A stretch of DNA of 64,000 nt, taken from Xenorhabdus poinarii G6 (GTDB taxonomy: Bacteria > Pseudomonadota > Gammaproteobacteria > Enterobacterales > Enterobacteriaceae). Each line of letters starts with the position of its first letter. The first letter of the stretch is position 1. A program made the position numbers and the translations under genes. A model generated the notes under the pieces. That model worked only from the letters and a program-made list of their open reading frames with translations. It did not search any database and was not told the DNA's origin. Location of the stretch: positions 3,100,001 to 3,164,000 of the forward strand of contig NZ_FO704551.1 in NCBI RefSeq assembly GCF_000968175.1, written 5' to 3'. Positions 50,066 to 59,331 of this stretch are shown here, one piece after another.

Positions 50066-50386
50066 ATGGCTAAGGCGCATTCTAAGCAAAACCGTGCTCA
50101 AAATAAAGCAGCTAAAACAGAACGTTATTACACCGTGGGATACGTGCCGCAAAATGGCAGGCCGAACCCCAGACCCGCGATAAATTTAACGGGAAGATGG
50201 CTTAAAACCGCCGGCTTTGAGATTGGCGGCTCGCTCACGGTAAAAATTATGGCGGGCTGTTTGGTATTGATCCCCGCGAGTTCCGAGACCAACAGCCTCA
50301 AACAGCAATACCAGCGTCAGCGGGCGCAACTCAGTGAGATTAAGCTGCGGATGCGGGAGTTGATTGGGGACGATAAAAGCCGCTAA
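50066..50386 (+). CDS. symE: SymE-family toxin
   Basis: A 106-residue protein with the SymE core RYYTVGYVPQNGRPNPRPAI, then INLTGRWLKTAGFEIG and VKIMAGCLVLIP. The basic N-terminus and AbrB-like fold are typical. E. coli SymE is an SOS-induced protein controlled by the antisense RNA SymR and toxic when overproduced. The ribosome site is AGGAG. No LexA box was recognised, and a SymR-like RNA opposite the 5' end could not be confirmed. Confidence 0.9.
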   Translation: MAKAHSKQNRAQNKAAKTERYYTVGYVPQNGRPNPRPAINLTGRWLKTAGFEIGGSLTVKIMAGCLVLIPASSETNSLKQQYQRQRAQLSEIKLRMRELIGDDKSR

Positions 50387-50417
50387 GGGCAGGGACTGAG
50401 CGGCTCTTAAAAAAGAG

Positions 50418-50451
50418 AAAGCCGGAAGATCACGGGGATCTTTCCGGCTTT
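50418..50451. terminator. Bidirectional hairpin terminator, module-type repeat
   Basis: AAAGCCGGAAGATC and GATCTTTCCGGCTTT pair around ACGG and are flanked by T-rich (plus) and A-rich (minus side) ends. It ends symE on one strand and the immunity gene on the other. Copies or halves occur at 37001-37034, 39540-39570 and 43681-43692, each after an immunity gene. Confidence 0.85.
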
Positions 50452-50484
50452 TGCTATTCATGGGGCTAAAAATAATTCAAATAT

Positions 50485-50874
50485 CTAATCCCATCTTTCG
50501 TCTATATATGGAGTAATACCATCGATTGTCAAAAAATCCGCATTACACAATAAATAGAAATCCTTATTAATTATTTCAATAGAAGAATCATGATGGGTAC
50601 TATTTATTTTAGGAGAGCAAATAAAACCTACTCTACTTCCTTTGCTTTCAAATGAATTTATATTAGACATACTTAAAACTAAATTCATCGCATTAAATCC
50701 GTTATTATCCCACTTCTTAGGATATGTGGCCGGGATTTTTTTACAAATAAAACAAAGCTGTAAAGAAGAATAATGATGAAAAATATAGCTAGTGAATTCG
50801 AGTTCACCTATATCAAACTCATTATTAAACATATGTCTTATTTGCTCATTTTTTATTGCATTACTAAACCACAT
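50485..50874 (-). CDS. Imm50-like immunity protein
   Basis: A 129-residue protein (MWFSNAIKNEQIRHMFNNEF). The middle IPATYPKKWDNNGFNAMNLVL fits the pattern of the Imm50 family (P-x-x-P-x-x-W followed by an N-x-x-N block). It starts two bases after the rhs stop, so it is the cognate immunity gene of the nuclease tip and is probably translated with it. The module hairpin follows. The family name is from memory. Confidence 0.8.
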   Translation of the reverse strand: MWFSNAIKNEQIRHMFNNEFDIGELEFTSYIFHHYSSLQLCFICKKIPATYPKKWDNNGFNAMNLVLSMSNINSFESKGSRVGFICSPKINSTHHDSSIEIINKDFYLLCNADFLTIDGITPYIDERWD

Positions 50875-50876
50875 AA

Positions 50877-53800
50877 TTACTTCCCTACAGGAAAATTATA
50901 ATGCCCATGAGTACCCGGAACACTTCCCGTATCTAATATTTGCCCTGATATTTTATCAACTGGCCTAACATTAAAATGGGGTTCTGCTCCATGTAAAGGC
51001 GTTGCCTTCGCGTGCCCTAAGCTGTGTTCTTGAATAACTATTACCGAACCTTGCTTATCTCTATAGTGATATTGTCGAGTTTGAACTGGAACACCGTTAG
51101 CATTACGGACAGAACCACCAAACCCATCTCCCAAATCTACTCTTGATATTTCAAAAGGTCGCTGGCTATTAGGGATGCCTGCATCTCTTTTAGCCTGCCT
51201 GAACGCATCATGGCGGCTTGGTCCTTCATAAGTCGTTTTCTTGTTCTTAAGCAGTTTGTCACAATCTGCACCCGCCAACCCGAACGGATCTACATATCCT
51301 GTGGGATTATGCACATACCCATACGGATTAAACCCGCCCAGCAGCCCGATCGGGTCTGACGAGATGTACTGCGCCGTGTCCGGGGAGTAATAACGATGAA
51401 AATTATAGAATAACCCGCTCTCTTCATCCTCATATTGGCCTAAAAACCTGAAAGGGCACCCCACATGATAATCCGGGTCATTCGAGGCAATCACCGGCGA
51501 CTTTTCCGCTTTTCCCCACGTCGTCAGCCGCTGCGCCCAGACCAGCGTGCCGTTTTCGTTGAACATTTCGCGCACCGTGCCCTGATGGTCGCTGACCACA
51601 TAATGCAGTTTGCCTTTTTCAAAGCGGGCTGACGGGGTTAATGCGCCGGGTTCGTACAGCCAGCGGACACGCTGATCTGCCACCGGTGTGCCATCGGCGT
51701 CAATCGGCACTTCTTCGATAAGCTGATCGCCGCTCCACAGGTAATCCTGCCCCATGATGGCATCGGCTCTCGGTGTTAAATCCGGTTTACCTGCCAACCA
51801 GCGTTGCAGGTTCGCCGCGGTCAGTTTTCCATCGTGCACCTTGAGCTTGCGGATCCGCCGGCCAAACGCATCGTAGAAATATTGCCAGCGTGAGCCATCC
51901 GGTGTCTCGACGTGAGTGAGCTGGTTTTGCGTATCCCAGCGGTAGCGCCAGATTTGCGGCCGAAAACCATCCCGCTGCTCGGTTTTTTCGACCAGCCGGC
52001 CGTTATCATCATAGCGATAGCGGCTATCGCCTTGTTGCACGACCCGTCCGGCTTGCTGACGTTGGGCAATATGATCCAGTGCGCCCCGTGCATCCACCGG
52101 CAGATGTTGGTTTAGATTGCCGTTGGCATCATAGCTAAATTGCTCTTCATGCGGACGCGCCCCCGCGAACAGGCTATGCAGTATCTGGTCATTGGCATTG
52201 TAACGGTAACGGGTCTGTCCCCAGCGACTGTCATCAATCACCCGCACATTATGCGCCCGGTCGTATTGCCAGCTCCGGTTGACTGCGGTGCCCTGCGGCG
52301 GGAAGTGCGGATCCTGTTGAGCCTGCGTTTCCCGGAAAAAGGTGGTCGCCTGCCCGGCGGCCTGATGAGCCAGTAAGCCGGTCGCGGTGTAGCGGCTGGC
52401 AAGAATAAAGCCGTTGGCGCTTTCGCGCACCGTTTCCCGTCCCAGGACATCATGCTGTAACGTCAGCGGGGCATGCTGATTGAGCCGAAAATGGTTCAGG
52501 GCACCTGTGGCGTTATAACCAAAGTGCAGGGTGTGGCCATCCAGGTTTTCACTGACCGGATGCCCGCTCAGACTGTCCCATTCGCGCGTGATTGCCCGTC
52601 CGTTGATGCGCTCACAGGTGGGCAGCCCCGTGCTCTTGTCATATTCGTATTCCACAACGGCATCGGCATTTGTCGCTTTCACCAGCTGATGCCGCGGGTT
52701 GTATTCGTAACGGGTCGTGGCGGTGAGTGTCAGTTCACCCTCTGTCAGCTGCCAGCTTTCTTCGCGGATAAGCTGGCCGTGCGCATTATAATGCCAGCGC
52801 AGCTGCTGACCATCGGGGTATTGAGTCTGTGTCCGCCGCCCCAGCTTATCGTACTGATAGTCGAGGGTACGGCCGGTAAAATCGGTTTCCCGGATGATTT
52901 GCCCTGCCGCATCCCGCTCATAGCGGTAAGTTTCACCCGTGGAGGCCGTGACTGAATTCAGCCGGGTCAGCCGGTCATAGCCAAAATGCAGGGTGGTGCC
53001 ATCCGGTCGGGTAACCTGATGGAGCAGGTCAAACGCGCCGTAGGTGTAACGAGTGGTACGGCCTTCGCCATCGGTGACGGCCACCACCCGCCGTTCACTG
53101 TCATAGGCCAGCTGCTGCGTGGTGCCATCCGGCAGCGCAACCGACGTCAGGCTGCCATTGAGGCTGGCGTGCTCGTCACTGTAACGGTACTGGGTTGACT
53201 GTTTAAGGGGGTCGGTAATTTGACGCAGGCGCCCCAGTTCATCCAGCTGCAACCCGGTCGTTTGCCCATCCGGGGTCATCACGGCGGCCAGCCGTTGTTT
53301 CTCGTCATAGGCGTAGTGCCACGCCCGGCCATCCGGTAGCAGGCGCTGGCGCAATTCCCCGTGGCTGCCGTATTGGTAGGCTTCTTCGTGACCCTGCGGA
53401 TTGGTCAGCGTCGTCAGGTTACCCTGCTCATCATAGTGAAACTGCCAACGTTCGCCGGTCGGCAGGACACTGTCGATAAGCTGTCCATGCTCGTCATAAC
53501 CGTAAGCAAAGGTGTCGCCGGTCGGCAATTTCACTGCGGTCAATGCACCGTCAGGGTTGTAATCGAAAGTGGTGATCCCGCCGGCCGGATCGGCTTCCCA
53601 GACGATTTGACTGTGACGCCACTGGCGGCGGGTAATGCGCCCCAGCGGATCCACTTCCCGGATCACCAGCCCGTTCGGATCGTAATGGTAGTGGCTTTCA
53701 CCGCCTTCCCCGTCCAGATAAGTGGTGATGCGGGCATGGTCATCGTAGCGGAAGCGGTCATGCCAGTAACCACTGGGGGAGTCGGTGCTGATGACCCGCC

Positions 53801-55511
53801 CCCGTTCATCGTAGGTGAGGTAAACATCCGTCTGGTCAGTATCGTGCCAGCGGGTCATCCGTCCCTGAGCATCATATTCATGCCACAGGTGGTTATGCTG
53901 GAAAACGTCACATTCATGCAGGTAACCCTGTGGATCATAGTGGCAGGTCACCAGCCGCTGCTGTTTTTGCTGTTCCAGATAATCCACGCTCTGGAGTTGC
54001 TGCCCCTGATAGCCCAACACCAGCCGGAAGCCATCGGTACGGGTGACTTCAATCAGTTGCGACTGTTTATCGTAAATAAACCGGATCGCGTTCTGACGGC
54101 GATCGGTGATGGCAGACAGCCTGCGGAGATTGCCGACAGCATGACTGAAATGGTAGCTAAGCTGGGCGCGACGATCGGTCAGTTGTAATTCACCTTTCAG
54201 TTCGCCGGTCAGCAGGAAATGGGGAATATGCTGGTTACGGGCGAGTACCGTGTTATCCGGCGTATTAAAATCGTAAATGACGCCGTCGGCATCGGTGAAA
54301 TTCACCTTACCGTCGCTCAACACTAACTGACGTGACCAGTCATCCGCCCATTTCGCGCCAAACAGACCGTTTAATTTGGCGGTGGAACGATAGGTTCGGG
54401 TCAGGGTGATGGGCAACAGGCCGGGAATGGCAATAACCGGCCAGACTTGCAGGAAGTCGCCGGTAGCCATATCGACCGGTTCACTTTCTATTTTACAGGT
54501 ACCGGTACAGCTACCGTCTTTGTTATTTGACGGGGTGGCCTCATCCCTGGGCGCGTCTTTTTGGGGTTTGGCGGCCGGGGTCTCTTTGGGTTGAGCTTTG
54601 ACTTTGCCGCCAGCGGGCGGTTTGGCTTTTTTAACCACCGTTTTCGCACCTTGTTTGGCCGCCCCTCCAAACACGCTTACCCAGCTAAGACCTTCAGAGA
54701 TCAATTCCCCCCCTTGTTCCGCCTTATCCGTGATGTCAAACCGGATATCATCCACATGACTCAACTCGACAGCCTTGTCGACAACGTCCTTATCCCATTG
54801 TTCGGCGGCAGCCAGCGCCGTATCACCTGTCTGATCAAAGCCAATGGCTTTCAATACCGTACCGTTGCTGGACATTATCGCTGAAGGGATACCCGTCACC
54901 CCCCGGATGGCCAATTCACCGATATCCGGTACGGTATTCCACGCCCCTTTGGCGGCACCGAGGGCGGCCTTACCCGGATTATCCCAGGCCGCTGCCAGTT
55001 TCTCCTTAGCTTCTTCCCACCATTCGCCGGCCTGATCCAAAAATCCTTTTTCCTGCTCAGTTTCCGGGGTGACGGCCGCATTGGCCTCCTGCGGTGGATT
55101 CGTTCCCTGTGGTGCCTGACCGACGATTTTACCCAGCGTGTTGCCCTCCCCCGTCGGACTGTCATCCCGCGCTTTGGCCGGCAGAGCCGCATTGGGTTGA
55201 GGATGATCGTCTTCTTCCTCCTCTTCCCATTCTTGCTTTGGAAACTCCCCGCTTTTAAATTTTTCAACGGTATGTTGCGCGGTTTCCTTAAACTCCTGCG
55301 CAGTGAAATCCGCATCGAGCTGATTATAGTCAACGTCTAATTCCGGATCGGCGCCGTAATCACCGTAAAAGCGGGAACTTTGCCGGTATAACGTCTCCAC
55401 ATTGTTGAGCGCCTGCTCAGCCTCAGCCTGTGTGCGGATATTAAACTCTTTACAATACTTTTCGGCGCGAACATCGGCGCTATCCGGTGTGACGATCATG
55501 CTGTCTGACAT
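50877..55511 (-). CDS. Rhs-family polymorphic toxin with HNH-type nuclease tip
   Basis: The protein has 1544 residues. Residues 1-340 form an N-terminal part without PAAR, with an acidic run (EWEEEEEDDHPQ) and a hydrophobic stretch near 195-225. From about 355 (GDFLQVWPVIAIPGLLPITL) the YD-repeat shell runs to residue 1413, ending in [17 protein letters not shown] and NPTGYVDPFGLA. The DPxGL motif marks the self-cleavage site that frees the tip. The last 131 residues (AFRQAKRDAGIPNSQRPFE, IVIQEHSLGHAKA, PHFNVRPVD, HGHYNFPVG) fit HNH/EndoVII-type toxins of the EHHH kind, so DNA is the likely target. Delivery is by type VI secretion through the VgrG and adaptor encoded upstream. Confidence 0.94.
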   Translation of the reverse strand: MSDSMIVTPDSADVRAEKYCKEFNIRTQAEAEQALNNVETLYRQSSRFYGDYGADPELDVDYNQLDADFTAQEFKETAQHTVEKFKSGEFPKQEWEEEEEDDHPQPNAALPAKARDDSPTGEGNTLGKIVGQAPQGTNPPQEANAAVTPETEQEKGFLDQAGEWWEEAKEKLAAAWDNPGKAALGAAKGAWNTVPDIGELAIRGVTGIPSAIMSSNGTVLKAIGFDQTGDTALAAAEQWDKDVVDKAVELSHVDDIRFDITDKAEQGGELISEGLSWVSVFGGAAKQGAKTVVKKAKPPAGGKVKAQPKETPAAKPQKDAPRDEATPSNNKDGSCTGTCKIESEPVDMATGDFLQVWPVIAIPGLLPITLTRTYRSTAKLNGLFGAKWADDWSRQLVLSDGKVNFTDADGVIYDFNTPDNTVLARNQHIPHFLLTGELKGELQLTDRRAQLSYHFSHAVGNLRRLSAITDRRQNAIRFIYDKQSQLIEVTRTDGFRLVLGYQGQQLQSVDYLEQQKQQRLVTCHYDPQGYLHECDVFQHNHLWHEYDAQGRMTRWHDTDQTDVYLTYDERGRVISTDSPSGYWHDRFRYDDHARITTYLDGEGGESHYHYDPNGLVIREVDPLGRITRRQWRHSQIVWEADPAGGITTFDYNPDGALTAVKLPTGDTFAYGYDEHGQLIDSVLPTGERWQFHYDEQGNLTTLTNPQGHEEAYQYGSHGELRQRLLPDGRAWHYAYDEKQRLAAVMTPDGQTTGLQLDELGRLRQITDPLKQSTQYRYSDEHASLNGSLTSVALPDGTTQQLAYDSERRVVAVTDGEGRTTRYTYGAFDLLHQVTRPDGTTLHFGYDRLTRLNSVTASTGETYRYERDAAGQIIRETDFTGRTLDYQYDKLGRRTQTQYPDGQQLRWHYNAHGQLIREESWQLTEGELTLTATTRYEYNPRHQLVKATNADAVVEYEYDKSTGLPTCERINGRAITREWDSLSGHPVSENLDGHTLHFGYNATGALNHFRLNQHAPLTLQHDVLGRETVRESANGFILASRYTATGLLAHQAAGQATTFFRETQAQQDPHFPPQGTAVNRSWQYDRAHNVRVIDDSRWGQTRYRYNANDQILHSLFAGARPHEEQFSYDANGNLNQHLPVDARGALDHIAQRQQAGRVVQQGDSRYRYDDNGRLVEKTEQRDGFRPQIWRYRWDTQNQLTHVETPDGSRWQYFYDAFGRRIRKLKVHDGKLTAANLQRWLAGKPDLTPRADAIMGQDYLWSGDQLIEEVPIDADGTPVADQRVRWLYEPGALTPSARFEKGKLHYVVSDHQGTVREMFNENGTLVWAQRLTTWGKAEKSPVIASNDPDYHVGCPFRFLGQYEDEESGLFYNFHRYYSPDTAQYISSDPIGLLGGFNPYGYVHNPTGYVDPFGLAGADCDKLLKNKKTTYEGPSRHDAFRQAKRDAGIPNSQRPFEISRVDLGDGFGGSVRNANGVPVQTRQYHYRDKQGSVIVIQEHSLGHAKATPLHGAEPHFNVRPVDKISGQILDTGSVPGTHGHYNFPVGK

Positions 55512-55523
55512 CGGTGTCCCTCC

Positions 55524-55880
55524 TTATGCCCCGTTCATCCAAAATTTATCCCCGTGGCGCAGCACCAGCTTATTGCCGGCTCGTACCGTCCTGGTATGTT
55601 CCTGTGGGTGGCATTTGCCGCCGACCGTGCCACTTTTAACGCCATTCGCCACGCCCGGCTCGTCACCGAGGGTTTGCGGCACAAAACTCCGGGCAAACAC
55701 CACCACCGGCTGGCCATTGGCGCGCACGGTTTTCTCCGGGGCCGAACTGTCGGCCAGTTTCGCTACTACCGGATAGGGGATCGGTGGTGTGGAAGATCCC
55801 ATTGGGGTTTTGCATACGTCCGGCAACATGCCGACTATCAGCCATTCGCCTGCCGTCCGGGCGATATAGTTATCAGCCAT
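55524..55880 (-). CDS. DUF4150 PAAR-like protein
   Basis: A 118-residue protein starting MADNYIARTAGEWLIVGMLP, with the PIPYPVVA segment and CHPQEHTRTVRAGNKLVLRH of the DUF4150/PAAR-like family. It should cap the VgrG spike and tie Rhs to it. Its start overlaps the DUF2169 stop by eight bases, and rhs follows after 12 bases, so the genes are tightly coupled. Confidence 0.9.
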   Translation of the reverse strand: MADNYIARTAGEWLIVGMLPDVCKTPMGSSTPPIPYPVVAKLADSSAPEKTVRANGQPVVVFARSFVPQTLGDEPGVANGVKSGTVGGKCHPQEHTRTVRAGNKLVLRHGDKFWMNGA

Positions 55881-57090
55881 CCTGTTTCTCCTCTGCCCGT
55901 GGCGCCATTTTGAGTAAAGGCGCATCCGGGTTGATTTCAAAGCGCGCTTCCGCCACCCGAATGGGCAGCGCGGTTTTCACATTCAGCCGACAGGTCAGAT
56001 GCAGCGTCAGCGCCTCGCTGTCGAGCATTAACGTATCGAGGCGCATCGGCACGGGCAACATCCTCCCGTCATGCAGCCGCAGCAAAATAAACGGGCGATG
56101 CCCCGGCAGGGTGACATGCAGGTGCCCGCCGGGCGTCATGCCTTGCAGGTGCAGCGAGATATCAGGGTCAGGCCAGTCAATTTGCTGGTCGGCGGGCGCG
56201 CCGTTCCAGTAACCAAAGTCAAAATCTTTCGGCAGATAGGGGTGGCGGTGTGCCAGCCAGTCGGCATCGTAAGTCCCGGCAAGCGGTCGGCGGGGCAGCC
56301 ACGGCCGGCCGAGAAAGCCCAGCCCCTGCGGCTGGCAGGCCGGCGTATCGGCAGATAATGTTCCCGCCAGTTGTTTCGCAAAATGCGGCGCGGTGAACGG
56401 CGCCTCCGGCGCGCTAATGCGGGGGGCAGGGCAACGGGTAAGTTGTTTGGCGTTGGCATACCACGGCGTGATAAATCCCATTCCCAGCGGATTGGTTTCG
56501 CAGGTGGCATGCGCAACCGGCGCTTTTTCGCCGTCCGGGTGTTGCCGGCGCTGTTCTGATGTCAGCCGATCGCTTTCCTTAAGCTGTGCAACTGCTTTAT
56601 CATCCGCCTGAATTCTGCATTCGCCCCCAAAGGCGTAGCGATAATCCAGCGGCAGTGTTGAAAACGGTTTCGGGTCGGTCAGTTGCCACTGACCGCCAGC
56701 ATCACGAATAAATTCCCGTTCACCGGTCACGGTCAGGGTTTTGTCGAGCAGGGTCTGATCCTGTTTGCTTTGCACATGCAGCCGGACCGGAAACGCCGTG
56801 CAGGGGCGGTTATCCGGTGCATACGCGGTACCGTTAACAATCACGTCACAACGCGGTTTAAACGGCGCCAGGTCACTCTCCTGCAACACCGGTGAGGCAT
56901 TCATCTGCCCGCGGTATTCATCCTGTAAACACAGCGGCGGTGCCGGCAACAGTTCGGCCAGACAATGGCCGCGACGGTCAGGCAACAACTGGTAGCCGAT
57001 TTTCATCACCATCACATGGTGCTCTGTATCCGCCACATCCAGCATGGAGTAGTTCATCACCGCAAAGGGGGTCAGGTTACGAAATTCCAT
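55873..57090 (-). CDS. DUF2169 type VI effector adaptor
   Basis: A 405-residue protein starting MEFRNLTPFAVMNYSMLDVA. DUF2169 proteins are chaperone-adaptors that load PAAR-type effectors on VgrG. The FGGECRI and NPLGMGFI segments are typical. It lies between vgrG (15-base gap) and the PAAR-like gene. Confidence 0.9.
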   Translation of the reverse strand: MEFRNLTPFAVMNYSMLDVADTEHHVMVMKIGYQLLPDRRGHCLAELLPAPPLCLQDEYRGQMNASPVLQESDLAPFKPRCDVIVNGTAYAPDNRPCTAFPVRLHVQSKQDQTLLDKTLTVTGEREFIRDAGGQWQLTDPKPFSTLPLDYRYAFGGECRIQADDKAVAQLKESDRLTSEQRRQHPDGEKAPVAHATCETNPLGMGFITPWYANAKQLTRCPAPRISAPEAPFTAPHFAKQLAGTLSADTPACQPQGLGFLGRPWLPRRPLAGTYDADWLAHRHPYLPKDFDFGYWNGAPADQQIDWPDPDISLHLQGMTPGGHLHVTLPGHRPFILLRLHDGRMLPVPMRLDTLMLDSEALTLHLTCRLNVKTALPIRVAEARFEINPDAPLLKMAPRAEEKQDG

Positions 57091-57105
57091 CTCAGTTTGT
57101 TCTCC

Positions 57106-59331
57106 TTAGTTCAGGTCGATGTCTTTGCCGGTGATTTGTACCGGGCCACTCGCCTCGAACTTAAACTCGGTGCCAATAAGGGTAATTTTGCCGCTGCTGT
57201 CCATGCGCAGGGTACTGGCACCGCATTGCAACTCAATCACATCCCCGGCCTTGATGGACAGGGTGTTGCCGACGATAACCGACTTATGGACGCCCACCTG
57301 TTCGCTCTGGCTTAAGGCGACGGCCGTATTCATGGCACCGCCGACGGTCAGGGTGTGGGCCAGGCCGACCGCTTCATTACGGGTCAGTGTCACCGACTCC
57401 ATTTTGTGGCCGTGCACCGTGAGAGTCTGGTTTTTCTCCACGGTTTCGGTGTGGTTGGCCAGCACCCGGGTATCCCGGTTATTGAGCACTTTGGTGTGCA
57501 TGTCCTTCTGCGCGTGCAGGGACACCAATTGGCTGCCTTTCGCATCCTCAAACAGCAACTCGTTATAGCCTTCGCCCTTGTGGGTTTTGGAGCGGAACGC
57601 CATCTGGGTTTTGCTGCCCGGCAGCGACCCCGGCGGGATATTGCTGGCATGGTAAGTCCGGCCGGTGACGATGGGCTGGTCAGGGTCACCGTGCAGAAAA
57701 TCCACCACCACTTCCTGACCGATACGCGGGATGGCCAACATCCCCCAGCCCTGACCCGCCCACGGCTGGGTTACCCGTATCCAGCAAGAGCTTTGGTCGT
57801 CGCTCTTGCCGTATCGGTCCCACGGGAACTGGAGGCGGACACGGCCGTACTGGTCACAGAAGATTTCCTCGCCAGCCGGCCCTACCACTTTGGCAATCTG
57901 TGGGCCATCAATCACCGGTTTGGGTAACGGTGTCGGCCGCCAGTGCTGGTTCTGGCGGATAAAACTGAACTGGCTGTGCAACGTAGTGCCGCTGTCTCCA
58001 GTGGCGGTTTCAAGCGCCCCCGGCTGGCGGCCACTGTGACTGGCGGAAACGGTCTGCCATGACTGATTCAGATCTTCCCGTGGATGGTTATCGAGAATGA
58101 ACAATTTGCCCGGTTGCAGGGCGATAGCATGGCCGCTGCCCTGTCCGGTCACGGCGTCGCTACGTAGCGCTTCCAGTCGGTAACGGGTAAAATCCTTGCC
58201 ATGTGCTTCGTCTTTGAAGCGACCGGGGTAGTCATAGTGCTCGTAGTACAGCTGTTGCAGATTTTCATCCCGCATTTGCTGGTGAAATTCTGCCGGCCAC
58301 GCCGGATTCTTGAAGGTGTAATCCTTAAGCTGAACCTGTGCCGGCCGCACCTGAGCGCTGCATGTCAGGCTGCTGATGGCAGGTTCACCCACGGTACTGA
58401 CGTCACCGGGCTGATACGGGATCATTATGCCCGGCGGAACTGAACCGCAATCGTCGGCAAACACCAGTGTGTTGCGCCCGTTACTGCATTCGAAGAAGTA
58501 GAAAATACCCTCTTCCGCCGTTAACCGTTGCAGGAAGGCGAAGTCGCTTTCCTGATACTGAACGCAAAATTCGCGCGCCGGGTGAGGATGGCGCAGGCTG
58601 AAAATCACATCGCGGATGTTGTGTTCTTTCAGGAGAGTGGTGAGGATGGTAGCGATATCCTGCTGCTGGAAAATGCGCGAGTTCTGGCGCAACGTGGTGC
58701 GCCACAGGTCAGGGCGGATAGTCATGTGGTAGGTAGTCTGGTGCAACCCGGTATTACCCTGCTCAAAGCGGGACACGATCCCCGTGATGCTGCGTTGTTC
58801 GAGACCATTTTGTAAAATCGTCAGCGTGGCGGTGCGATCCAGTACAGCCGGAAAATCGATAGCCGGGTCGGCACTCGCCAGTCCCACACTCAGGCTAAAC
58901 GGCTGAGAAAAACTTTCATTCAGCGTGAAATCGGTCACCACAAACGTCTGCGGGGGTAAGCCGCCAGCGGTCAGGGTAAATTGCAGGCCACTCGGATCAC
59001 GTTCGCCCATCAACATTTGACCAACTTTTACCAGCGCTTTGGTGGCCGCATTCTGTCCACCGGCTGCACGTTCTGCCAGTCCCTTTCCACCGGTAAAACC
59101 GCCACCCGGAATTAAGCCCGCTGAGCCTGTCATGCCACTGCCTGAACTGCCGCCAATTCCGCCGGCAAAACCACCGCCTGGGATTAAGCCCGCCGTTCCT
59201 GCAACGCTGCTACCTGAAATGCCTCCGCCTAATTTGCCTGCCACCTGTTTTGCTTTCTGAACAGCCCCTTTCCCCTGTTGAACAAGGGATTGCCCTTTCT
59301 TTAATTTATCGATGTTCTTCTTTATTGACAT
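57106..59331 (-). CDS. vgrG: Type VI secretion spike protein VgrG with Gly-rich N-terminal extension
   Basis: A 741-residue VgrG. The gp27/gp5-like body starts near residue 115 (LQFTLTAGGLPPQTFVVTDF), contains CVQYQESDFAFLQRLTAEEG and the OB-fold stretch VGPAGEEIFCDQYGRVRLQF PW, and ends in the beta-helix tip. The first 110 residues are unusual: a basic helix (NIDKLKKGQSLVQQGKGAVQ) followed by two Gly-rich repeats of the type GxAGLIPGGGFxGG. The first ATG has a good ribosome site, so the extension seems real. No other type VI structural gene is in the window, so the secretion machine must be encoded elsewhere. Confidence 0.93.
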   Translation of the reverse strand: MSIKKNIDKLKKGQSLVQQGKGAVQKAKQVAGKLGGGISGSSVAGTAGLIPGGGFAGGIGGSSGSGMTGSAGLIPGGGFTGGKGLAERAAGGQNAATKALVKVGQMLMGERDPSGLQFTLTAGGLPPQTFVVTDFTLNESFSQPFSLSVGLASADPAIDFPAVLDRTATLTILQNGLEQRSITGIVSRFEQGNTGLHQTTYHMTIRPDLWRTTLRQNSRIFQQQDIATILTTLLKEHNIRDVIFSLRHPHPAREFCVQYQESDFAFLQRLTAEEGIFYFFECSNGRNTLVFADDCGSVPPGIMIPYQPGDVSTVGEPAISSLTCSAQVRPAQVQLKDYTFKNPAWPAEFHQQMRDENLQQLYYEHYDYPGRFKDEAHGKDFTRYRLEALRSDAVTGQGSGHAIALQPGKLFILDNHPREDLNQSWQTVSASHSGRQPGALETATGDSGTTLHSQFSFIRQNQHWRPTPLPKPVIDGPQIAKVVGPAGEEIFCDQYGRVRLQFPWDRYGKSDDQSSCWIRVTQPWAGQGWGMLAIPRIGQEVVVDFLHGDPDQPIVTGRTYHASNIPPGSLPGSKTQMAFRSKTHKGEGYNELLFEDAKGSQLVSLHAQKDMHTKVLNNRDTRVLANHTETVEKNQTLTVHGHKMESVTLTRNEAVGLAHTLTVGGAMNTAVALSQSEQVGVHKSVIVGNTLSIKAGDVIELQCGASTLRMDSSGKITLIGTEFKFEASGPVQITGKDIDLN

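Noticed and set aside
37001..50451. Recurrent hairpins considered as a CRISPR array
   Set aside because: The copies are kilobases apart and always follow an immunity gene; there are no regular spacers or cas genes.
53361..54188. 275-residue plus-strand open frame opposite rhs
   Set aside because: It mirrors the YD-repeat coding strand; the product is a low-information sequence with no ribosome site of note.
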